Part shown: positions 51,986 through 59,117 of the stretch, piece by piece
Numbering within the stretch: position 1 is the stretch's first letter
Layout of the letters: each line of letters starts with the position of its first letter
Source of the DNA: Methanomicrobiales archaeon
GTDB taxonomy: Archaea > Halobacteriota > Methanomicrobia > Methanomicrobiales > Methanospirillaceae
Assembly (NCBI GenBank): GCA_026394765.1
Contig: JAPKXQ010000073.1
Location: 1 to 59,117, forward strand
Direction of reading: 5' to 3'
Length of the DNA stretch: 59,117 nt
The notes under the pieces: model-generated
The model's database searches: none
What the model was told of the DNA's origin: nothing
Seen by the model: the letters and a program-made list of their open reading frames with translations, nothing else
Position numbers and translations under genes: made by a program

Positions 51986-52714
51986 TCATGGATATTCGAA
52001 TGACTCGCCGTCAGTGCCTCCGCCTGGGATGTCCCAGGGGACGTGGTGACTCATATGGACGAGTCGGTATGACCTGGCGCTCATATCTTTTGCGAGCCCC
52101 GTGGCGTCGGGCACGTTCATATGCTTGGCAATGTGGAACTGTGCTGGGACGAGGGCGTCGAGGATGAGGATGTCGCAGGCAGTCAGGTGTTCCCTGGTCA
52201 GTGGAGGGAGGTCTGCATTGGTATCAGATGTGAATCCCACTTTGGCACCTTCGTATTCCAGGACCACCCCGCAGGCCGGGGTGGGTGGGTGACTGACCTT
52301 CACAAGGGTGACATTCATCCCAAAGAGGGGAAAGGGCTGGTAGGGGGCTACCGCCTGCCTCTGAAACTTTAAAAACCCAAAGATCTCTCCACAGTAGGTG
52401 AGGGTCTCTGAAATTGAGAACACTTTGGGCATTGGCTGGACCCGGTAGAACTCTCCAAATCCCATGAAATGGTCGTAGTGGCCATGGGTCCAGATCACCG
52501 CATCGATCCTCGGTGAGCCGGACTTGAGCATTTGCAGTCGCAGGTCTGGCGACGTGTCGATGAGGAGGTGACGGCCTCTGCTCTCGACCAGGAGAGACGT
52601 CCTCAAGCGTGTCCTTCCAGTTCTTTGCGCAATGGTGCATTGACTGCAGGTACATCCGATCTTTGGTGTGCCCGGAGCGTCCCCAGTCCCAAGCAGGGTG
52701 ACTTTCATCCTCAC
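51986..52714 (-). CDS. MBL-fold metal-dependent hydrolase (PhnP-like)
   Basis: LLGTGDAPGTPKIGCTCSQC, LLIDTSPDLR, WTHGHYDHFMGF. Confidence 0.93.
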   Translation of the reverse strand: MRMKVTLLGTGDAPGTPKIGCTCSQCTIAQRTGRTRLRTSLLVESRGRHLLIDTSPDLRLQMLKSGSPRIDAVIWTHGHYDHFMGFGEFYRVQPMPKVFSISETLTYCGEIFGFLKFQRQAVAPYQPFPLFGMNVTLVKVSHPPTPACGVVLEYEGAKVGFTSDTNADLPPLTREHLTACDILILDALVPAQFHIAKHMNVPDATGLAKDMSARSYRLVHMSHHVPWDIPGGGTDGESFEYP

Positions 52715-54033
52715 GTCCAGTGGAGGTTTCGGACGGCTTCGCGCCCTTTTACCGACTTGATCCCCTGGAAGAGGTCCTCCTGCTCCACGGTTCTGCGGCC
52801 ATCAAGGAGTGCACATAGGAGCCCCTCCTTCACCATTAGCCTGAGATCAGCCCCCGAGAAACCGTCCGTGATATCGGCGAGCACTTCACGGTCACACTGG
52901 CATGGGATCGTTCCTGTGACCTTTTCCAGGATCCTGCGGCGCATCTCCCTGTCCGGGAGTGAGAACTCGACCACCTCATCAAACCTCCGCCATGCCGCCT
53001 CGTCGAGGAGTTGGGGGTGGTTTGTGGCACCGACGAGGAGGAGGTTGTTCCTCACAAGGCTTACATGGTCGATATTCTTGAGGAGGGAGTTCACCGCCCT
53101 CTTCATGGCCCCATGGTCATCTGAGGTCCTGGACTTGGCCACATAATCGAACTCGTCGATAAAGAGGATGCACGGGGCGAGGTGACGTGCGAGGTCGAAT
53201 ATCCTATCAATGTTCTTGGACGTCTCTCCGAGGTACTGTGAGGTTACCATGGAGAGGCGGACTTCAAGGGTCGGGATGTGGAGGAGGTGGGACAATGCGA
53301 GGGCAAGTGACGTCTTCCCAGTCCCTGGAGGACCGATGAAGAGGAGTTTTCCGACCTCGTGGATCCTGTGGGTCAGAAGGAGTTCGCGGTGCTCAAGCGC
53401 GATCCGGATCTTTGCAAGGATCCGCTCCTGTGCAGGGGTGAGTACAAGATCTCCCACCTCGCGTTCAACTTCCTCAGGCGCCCTCACCACGATCAGGTCG
53501 AGGGCACTCTTCAACCGGTCATCTACGGCGGTTATCTCCGCCACCCTAGCCTCTACATATCCCTGGCTATCTTCGATCCTAGGGTTTGCGTTCCTTACTG
53601 CCTGATAGTCTACTCCCAGTTCCTTATCGCCCCTGAAGTGGTAGGCGATTGCAGGGTTTGACTTGACCCTGGCCAGGCCCCCTTCCTTAATGAACCAACG
53701 GGCTGCGGCATCAGGAGCTGCTATCTTCAGTCGCTGCCCGAATGTCTCGAAAGAGACGAATGGGTTTGCAGAGAGGATGGTATGCGCACTCTCGATACCA
53801 AGTGCGCGCGACAGTGTCCCGTCGGAAACTACCAGGGGTCGCAGGATACTGCCCCCCCCGTTGACTGCAAAGACTTTCCTGCAGCGTGGGGGCAAGTCGT
53901 TATGGTCCAAGCCGGGCATTCGGTTGAAAAGCTCTGCCGTAAGGATAATCTCAAAAAGAGCTAGGGTTGAGTCTTCTTCTGGCATACCAGTAACCAGAAA
54001 TGTGGTATCTCCCGCGCGATAAGTATATCTCAC
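52711..54033 (-). CDS. AAA+ ATPase (CDC48/FtsH-like core) with unassigned N-terminal domain
   Basis: LLFIGPPGTGKTSLALALSHLL, CILFIDEFDYVAKSR, ATNHPQLLDEAAWRRFDEVVEFSLPDREMRRRIL. Confidence 0.93.
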   Translation of the reverse strand: MRYTYRAGDTTFLVTGMPEEDSTLALFEIILTAELFNRMPGLDHNDLPPRCRKVFAVNGGGSILRPLVVSDGTLSRALGIESAHTILSANPFVSFETFGQRLKIAAPDAAARWFIKEGGLARVKSNPAIAYHFRGDKELGVDYQAVRNANPRIEDSQGYVEARVAEITAVDDRLKSALDLIVVRAPEEVEREVGDLVLTPAQERILAKIRIALEHRELLLTHRIHEVGKLLFIGPPGTGKTSLALALSHLLHIPTLEVRLSMVTSQYLGETSKNIDRIFDLARHLAPCILFIDEFDYVAKSRTSDDHGAMKRAVNSLLKNIDHVSLVRNNLLLVGATNHPQLLDEAAWRRFDEVVEFSLPDREMRRRILEKVTGTIPCQCDREVLADITDGFSGADLRLMVKEGLLCALLDGRRTVEQEDLFQGIKSVKGREAVRNLHWT

Positions 54034-54905
54034 CGGGTGGTTACGATACAGCCAGTATCAGTCACAATCACGGTATGTTCTGCCTGAGAGACGAATGAGC
54101 CTGGGGTGTCAGAGAGTACGGGATAACTCCGTATGGCCCCGGTCCTCTGGAGTGTGGTAAGACCGATATCTGTCTTTTTGACCTGGAACCACCTCTTGGC
54201 AAAGGGAAGGCCGTTTCTGGTTCGGATCTCCTCCATCAGTAGTCGTGCTGATCCCACTCGCACTGGTTTTTCAGCCACTTGCTGAAATATCTCAGTCCTG
54301 CGTCTTTCGGTCACAAATCCTGACCCTGTGGTGGCGAATGGTTCGATTGCAAAGACCATCCCCTCTTCAATAGGGGTGCTGTGGGGCAGTGGTATGTTTG
54401 GGATATTTGGGGGCTTATGGATGACAAAACGGTCGAGTCCGTGACCGGTGAGGTTGGCAATAGGACGAAAACCCAGGTCAGTTATCTCCTTATAAATGGC
54501 ACCCCCGATCTCTCCAACCGGGACTCCGGGGCGGACTTTCTCGATAGCTGCTGAGAGTGCACGGGATGATGCTTCCACCAGGAGGTCATGTGAGCCCAGA
54601 TCGATACTGCAGGCGGTATCTGCGATATATCCATCAAGTGCCACTCCTAGGTCGAGCTTTGCTAGGTCACCGGATTTGAAGGTCCGCGCGTCCCCCCCTG
54701 ATGCCGTGTCATGAGCTGCGTCTTCATTGAGAGAGAGGTTGAGGGGGAAGGCGAGCATAAGCCCTTCCTCGGTGACTCTCGCCTCGATCGCCTCTACCAC
54801 CTCGAGATAGGGGGCCCCCACCTTCACCATGGACCTTCCCTCATCAAGAATCCGGGAAGCAACCTTTCCTGCCTCGCAGTAGGCTGTCAGGATCTCGTCA
54901 TTCAT
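54030..54905 (-). CDS. map: Methionine aminopeptidase type II
   Basis: SLNEDAAHDTASGGDARTFKSGDLAKLDLGVALDGYIADTA, NLTGHGLDRFVIH, VFAIEPFATTG. Confidence 0.97.
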   Translation of the reverse strand: MNDEILTAYCEAGKVASRILDEGRSMVKVGAPYLEVVEAIEARVTEEGLMLAFPLNLSLNEDAAHDTASGGDARTFKSGDLAKLDLGVALDGYIADTACSIDLGSHDLLVEASSRALSAAIEKVRPGVPVGEIGGAIYKEITDLGFRPIANLTGHGLDRFVIHKPPNIPNIPLPHSTPIEEGMVFAIEPFATTGSGFVTERRRTEIFQQVAEKPVRVGSARLLMEEIRTRNGLPFAKRWFQVKKTDIGLTTLQRTGAIRSYPVLSDTPGSFVSQAEHTVIVTDTGCIVTTR

Positions 54906-56035
54906 AGTTGGAGGTCCCTCTCACGGCGGGTGAATGGTTGGAAGCCGTTACGCACGACAAGACCTATCTCTTCGATGCGGACACCACCCACGCCCTGGAG
55001 ATAGAGTCCAGGCTCGACGGTGATGACATTTCCTGCAGCAAGAGGGCCGCCACCAGGGCCCAGCGAGGGGTGCTCATGGACCGCGAGCCCCACCCCATGG
55101 CCGAGGTTGTGGATGAAACCTCCTTGAACTCCTGAAAATCCCATGTCCTGGAAGTGATCGCACACCTCCTGGTGGAGGTCATCCCCTCTCACACCCTCCT
55201 TTATCCGGGCAATGCTTCTGTCCCGAGCCTCCTGCACCGCGCGGAACATATCTTTGATCTGTGGGGCTGCCTCCCCGCGCACCACTGTACGGGTCATGTC
55301 AGAGTGGTAGCCGCTCTTTTCGTCCCGTGGGGCGATGTCTATAACGATGGGCTCTCCCGGGACCAGGGGGCCGCTACCCACGGAATGGGGTATCGCGGTA
55401 TCAGCGCCGCAGGAGACGATGATGTCCCTCCCATGGCACCCCCCGGCAAGGAGGCGACGCTGGATAACTCCCCTGATGTATTCGGAGGTGAGGGGCGATC
55501 CCCTGTGCAGGAGATTTTCCCCCTCAATGCGTGATCTCCTGATGATACCTTGTGCCATTCGCATCGCTGCGCCGTTTACTGTCTGAACTGCCTGAATCTG
55601 TGCGATCTCATCGTCTCGTTTCACCGCACGAATGTGCTCCACGGTACCCTTGTCCACGCTGATCTCGGTGAGCGCCGCAATCTCCTTTGCGAGGATACAG
55701 GGGGCACTTGGGGAGAATAGGACCTTTCCTCTGACAAGTCCAGTGATCATCCGCGCGATAGCGCGCCATGGGTCCTGCTCCTCCTTCAGAATTGCAGGGA
55801 GGCCTGCCTCTGCCCTGGAGATCACCGCACACCGCGCTTCTCGCGAGGCACGGGGGACTTCCATCTGCGAGACCACGAGGACTCCTCCCTCGCCCGGTCG
55901 CTTCACGTATACGACCGGGTCCCCTGTCTGAAACCTGGTGAGGTAGAGGATATCTGGGTTCTGGGAGGACCCATACCCTACAAATCCTCCTGCCTTATGT
56001 GCAGCAATTGCACCATCAAGAGCCTCCATCACCAA
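54902..56035 (-). CDS. M24 family Xaa-Pro peptidase
   Basis: IVSCGADTAIPHSVGSGPLVPGEPIVIDIAPRDEKSGYHSDMTRTV, HNLGHGVGLAVHEHPSLG. Confidence 0.95.
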   Translation of the reverse strand: MVMEALDGAIAAHKAGGFVGYGSSQNPDILYLTRFQTGDPVVYVKRPGEGGVLVVSQMEVPRASREARCAVISRAEAGLPAILKEEQDPWRAIARMITGLVRGKVLFSPSAPCILAKEIAALTEISVDKGTVEHIRAVKRDDEIAQIQAVQTVNGAAMRMAQGIIRRSRIEGENLLHRGSPLTSEYIRGVIQRRLLAGGCHGRDIIVSCGADTAIPHSVGSGPLVPGEPIVIDIAPRDEKSGYHSDMTRTVVRGEAAPQIKDMFRAVQEARDRSIARIKEGVRGDDLHQEVCDHFQDMGFSGVQGGFIHNLGHGVGLAVHEHPSLGPGGGPLAAGNVITVEPGLYLQGVGGVRIEEIGLVVRNGFQPFTRRERDLQL

Positions 56036-56197
56036 GGATTTGAGAATAATCCTGAATTATTGTTGTCATTTAACTCTTGAAAGGGGAGAAGGGATACCCT
56101 CGCTTGAAATGATGATGATTATTGGACGAACCGGTGCATGGAGGCATCTGCAGTGCGGTGCTTTGTACAAGACCATGAGGAAGCATTATAATGTTTT

Positions 56198-56452
56198 ATG
56201 GGTGTGGTCATGTACGATATATCCATGGACGAAAAGGCACGGGACAGGTTCAAGTGGAAGTTCTACCATCTCACCATCGTCCTCAATTTGATCGTTCTCT
56301 TGATCGCAATTGCGGTATTTGCGGCCCTAAAGGCCCCGCCCCCCATCGCAGCACCTCTCACCCTGACCCTTGTTGTGGTAGTAGTAGCCCTCGTGTGGTA
56401 TTTCAGAGCGAAATACCGGGCAGCACGGGTATGGCTCGAGGAGAACCAGTGA
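56198..56452 (+). CDS. Small two-TM membrane protein
   Basis: 84 aa; LTIVLNLIVLLIAIAVFAALKA and LTLTLVVVVVALVWYFRAKYRAARVWLEENQ. Confidence 0.65.
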   Translation: MGVVMYDISMDEKARDRFKWKFYHLTIVLNLIVLLIAIAVFAALKAPPPIAAPLTLTLVVVVVALVWYFRAKYRAARVWLEENQ

Positions 56453-56478
56453 GATGATACCACCATTCCGGGGTATAC

Positions 56479-56769
56479 ATGCTTGAAAAGATGCGGCACG
56501 AGGTGGAACTTCTCAGCCGCCATATGGCTGTCCTCAGAACTGTGGCGCTGCACCAGCCAATCGGGATCAATAAACTCTCTGAGATCCTTGACCTGCCCTT
56601 TCACCGTATTCGTTACTCACTCCGTGTCCTTGAGCAGATGGGCTATATCAGGGCCTCTCATGCGGGTGCGATGGCGACAGGGAGGGCAGAGGAACTCTTC
56701 ACTACTATCGACCGGGACATAGACGACCTCATCATTCTCTTAAAAGGGGTTAGGGGTCCAGGCACCTGA
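56479..56769 (+). CDS. Winged-helix transcriptional regulator-like protein
   Basis: HMAVLRTVALHQPIGINKLSEILDLPFHRIRYSLRVLEQMGYIRAS. Confidence 0.75.
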   Translation: MLEKMRHEVELLSRHMAVLRTVALHQPIGINKLSEILDLPFHRIRYSLRVLEQMGYIRASHAGAMATGRAEELFTTIDRDIDDLIILLKGVRGPGT

Positions 56770-56986
56770 CGGGGGGAGATTTTCATGATCCGCAATTGGT
56801 GGAATATGGGTAGATCAGTCAATCTCCTTTCCCATCTCTGATATGCAAAACTTTGTATTGCATAGCCTTCTATGAACCTTCGTTCATCGCTGACTTATGT
56901 TCGAGATCTGGTGGTGAACCCGTGTATACAGGTTTTTTTTCTGTGTCGTGGTATATCCTATTGGGCAGGGCCTTTGTAATTTTTGA

Positions 56987-57523
56987 ATGAGTATGAAGAG
57001 AAAGCGCGCAGTAACTGGGAAAAAGGTTGTAGTCGCACGGCGGAGGTCAGAGTATTGGATAGCCCTAGTCCTCTCAATAATTGTGGGTGGAGCCCTCATC
57101 GTCTGGCTCGCTCCCCTGGGGCTGGGGTCAGGGGAACCAAGGGTTATCCTGGAGGACGGGTCGTCATATGGTGTCATCGTCGCAGCAACCCCGCAGGAGC
57201 AGGAGGCCGGCCTGTCGGTGTATGATACGTTCCCATCACCGAGGGTGATGGTCTTTCCCTTCGATCCTCCTCTTAAGCAACCGATCTGGATGTATGGGAT
57301 GAAGTTTCCTATCGATATTATCTGGGTCGATATAGAGGGAAAGATCTTGCATATGGTCCAGTATGCGCCCCCCTGTGGCCCGACAGGAGAATGTCCGTTC
57401 CTTTGGCCCCCGGCTCAGGCACGGTTCATCATCGAGGCACCTCCTGGATTTATAGCGTCACATAACCTCTCACCTGGGGAGATTGTGCGGGTGGAACGCC
57501 TGGGGGGTAGAGGTCAAGTATGA
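56987..57523 (+). CDS. DUF192 family membrane-anchored protein
   Basis: TPQEQEAGLSVYDTFPSPRVMVFPFDPPLKQPIWMYGMKFPIDIIWVDIEGKILHM. Confidence 0.85.
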   Translation: MSMKRKRAVTGKKVVVARRRSEYWIALVLSIIVGGALIVWLAPLGLGSGEPRVILEDGSSYGVIVAATPQEQEAGLSVYDTFPSPRVMVFPFDPPLKQPIWMYGMKFPIDIIWVDIEGKILHMVQYAPPCGPTGECPFLWPPAQARFIIEAPPGFIASHNLSPGEIVRVERLGGRGQV

Positions 57524-57679
57524 CGATTCAGGGGAGTTTCCCACTTTTCAGCCAGTTTATGACATAGTATCTGTTCCCTGTCCGGGAATGGTGGGGGTAG
57601 AAGCAAATTGAGAGATCCAGTTTATTTACCGCTATCTTTAACCCCGGTGAAAAATAACTAAATAAAGCAGATCAATTGT

Positions 57680-57752
57680 GCCGCCATAACTCAGTTGGTA
57701 GAGTGGCTGGCTGTTAACCAGCATGTCACAGGTTCGAGTCCTGTTGGCGGCG
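57680..57752 (+). tRNA. tRNA-Asn (GTT)
   Basis: GCCGCCA/TGGCGGC acceptor, anticodon arm GCTGG-CTGTTAA-CCAGC, T arm CAGGTTCGAGTCCTG. Confidence 0.95.
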
Positions 57753-57759
57753 CTTCCTC

Positions 57760-57834
57760 GGGCCCGTAGCTTAGTCTGGTGAGAGCGCCCGGCTCATAAC
57801 CGGGCGGTCATGCGTTCGAATCGCATCGGGCCCA
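57760..57834 (+). tRNA. tRNA-Met (CAT)
   Basis: GGGCCCG/CGGGCCC acceptor, anticodon arm CCCGG-CTCATAA-CCGGG. Confidence 0.95.
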
Positions 57835-57939
57835 TGAGGTCGCTTTCTCTGGGTTACTTTGCCATAGCACTTTTAGGTGTAATCCTGTTGGTACTTTGAA
57901 AGCGAAGATTTCTATGGGGCCGCACCCAATCGCCACATC

Positions 57940-58968
57940 ATGGACTGCCCGGTATGTGGAAAAGACTGCGTCAATTCTGCACATGAAATGATCGAGAAGC
58001 TCCCCACGGTATTCAAGGGCTGTACTGAATGCATTATCAGCCCCCACCCTAAGCGTGTCCCACCACCCAGGAGGTTCTATAAGGTTCCCTGTTCCTGCGG
58101 CAAGCGCTTCATCGATGAAGTTTTTGTCCACCTCTGGGTCATCCTTGTCGAAGAGCAGATATTCTGCGGCAGTGAGCCACTCGGGGCCGTTGGTCAACCC
58201 CTCGTTCATCCCGGGTTTGTCATGGGACTCCCTCCCTTTCTTCCGAAGGACTCGCTCGTCCTTTTGAGTCCCCATCCCACAGAGGCCGTTGCACGCCGGA
58301 TGGTTGAGGAAGTCCCAGAGGTGCGTGGTGTCGTGAAGCAGGAACCCTATGTCCCTGGGATCATAGACCCAGGCCTGCAAAAGACCCCTCGTGAATACCC
58401 CCTGCTTGCCGGGTGCGACGTGCGAGCTGACGTTTTCGGGACAGCGATGGGGCCGATCGTCGTCTACAAACAGCAGTCGACCATTCACTTGGAATTTCCG
58501 CGGGGCAATGACCCGAAGATATCAGAAGTAGAAGCACGGATCAGTGCTACCAACCCTCACTGCTTTGTCGATGCGAGCTGCGGGGCCGGAACACTGGGGC
58601 TCGTGGCGGCGAGAAACGCGGTAAGATCGGTTGTTATGAACGATGCATGGTATTCTGCGGCGTTCTGGGCCGCATTCAACATCGGTGTGAACAGGGAGTA
58701 CTTTCTTGTCAATGACGTGATAATGCATCACTCCCTTACTGAAATGAAGGCACAACCTGTGGGACAGAGGCCTGTTTTGGTGGGGGAGGCGCGTGGGGAC
58801 CAGGAGATCACTGTGTATCATGGGGACCTCTTCAGGCTCAACGAGGTCATTGGGGGGAGTAGTGTCCTTGCAACCCTGGACCTCTTTGATAAATCTGACA
58901 AAGGCAGAATGGCGCATGCTATCGAACGCTGGAAGGGTCTGGTGAGCGGGGAGGTATTTATCCCGTGA
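57940..58968 (+). CDS. Zinc-cluster protein with class I SAM-methyltransferase-like domain
   Basis: N-terminal CPVCGKDC; C-terminal FVDASCGAGTLGLVAARNAVRSVVMNDAWYSAAFWAAFNI resembles SAM-binding motif I. Confidence 0.7.
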   Translation: MDCPVCGKDCVNSAHEMIEKLPTVFKGCTECIISPHPKRVPPPRRFYKVPCSCGKRFIDEVFVHLWVILVEEQIFCGSEPLGAVGQPLVHPGFVMGLPPFLPKDSLVLLSPHPTEAVARRMVEEVPEVRGVVKQEPYVPGIIDPGLQKTPREYPLLAGCDVRADVFGTAMGPIVVYKQQSTIHLEFPRGNDPKISEVEARISATNPHCFVDASCGAGTLGLVAARNAVRSVVMNDAWYSAAFWAAFNIGVNREYFLVNDVIMHHSLTEMKAQPVGQRPVLVGEARGDQEITVYHGDLFRLNEVIGGSSVLATLDLFDKSDKGRMAHAIERWKGLVSGEVFIP

Positions 58969-58985
58969 TGGGATGATGTATATCG

Positions 58986-59117
58986 GGGACTAGCCCGGGT
59001 GGTCCGGCGTCACCTGTCACCCGAAACCGTCGGTATGCGGGGGGCGAAGTTTGAGGAAGGCAACAACGGGCTGCTGGAACTGTTAGCATCCTGACGAAGA
59101 AGCCTCGTCCTGTGAGG
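58986..59117 (+). ncRNA. SRP (7S) RNA, 5' portion, running off the window
   Basis: gggtggtccggcgtcacctgtcacccgaaaccgtcggtatgcggggggcgaagtttgagg resembles the archaeal SRP RNA Alu domain (GGUGGU..., UGUCACCCGAAACC). Confidence 0.8.

Noticed and set aside
1-59117. CRISPR array
   Set aside because: No regularly spaced direct repeats seen in any intergenic region.

Overview
This window is archaeal, from a methanogen. Marker content (frhADGB F420-reducing hydrogenase, SepS, MptA, Kae1-Bud32, aIF2, EF-2, AglB/Stt3) fits Methanomicrobiales, but the genus is not assigned. Most of the window is dense housekeeping sequence. It includes an aIF2-gamma/PIN/Rpo7/Spt4/DPCK/S24e/S27ae/Kae1-Bud32/L40e cluster, a SepS-Taw1-ArgS-aRF1 run, queDEC, S12-S7-EF2, frhADGB, IlvC, PurL, and a four-gene coupled M24/Map/AAA/MBL operon. 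There are also four tRNAs and the 5' part of an SRP (7S) RNA at the right edge. The accessory part is roughly 0-12 kb. It holds surface-polysaccharide genes with a decayed ABC ATPase, an AAA ATPase fused to a probable PD-(D/E)XK nuclease domain, and two HEPN/MNT toxin-antitoxin modules flanking aglB and an HDAC-like gene. The second HEPN/MNT module is broken by frameshifts and by a 131-bp MITE-like element with perfect 16-bp terminal inverted repeats and a TAGA target duplication. The most striking unannotated signal is a set of gene relics that are readable only by joining frames: wzt-like ATPase, HEPN, rdgB/XTPase, Thi4, and a nitrogenase-component-1-like gene. There is also an ~88-bp dispersed repeat present in two copies 42 kb apart. 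I found no CRISPR array and no obvious complete new defence system. The best candidates for undescribed biology are the AAA-nuclease/HEPN-MNT island and the coupled M24/Map/AAA/MBL operon.
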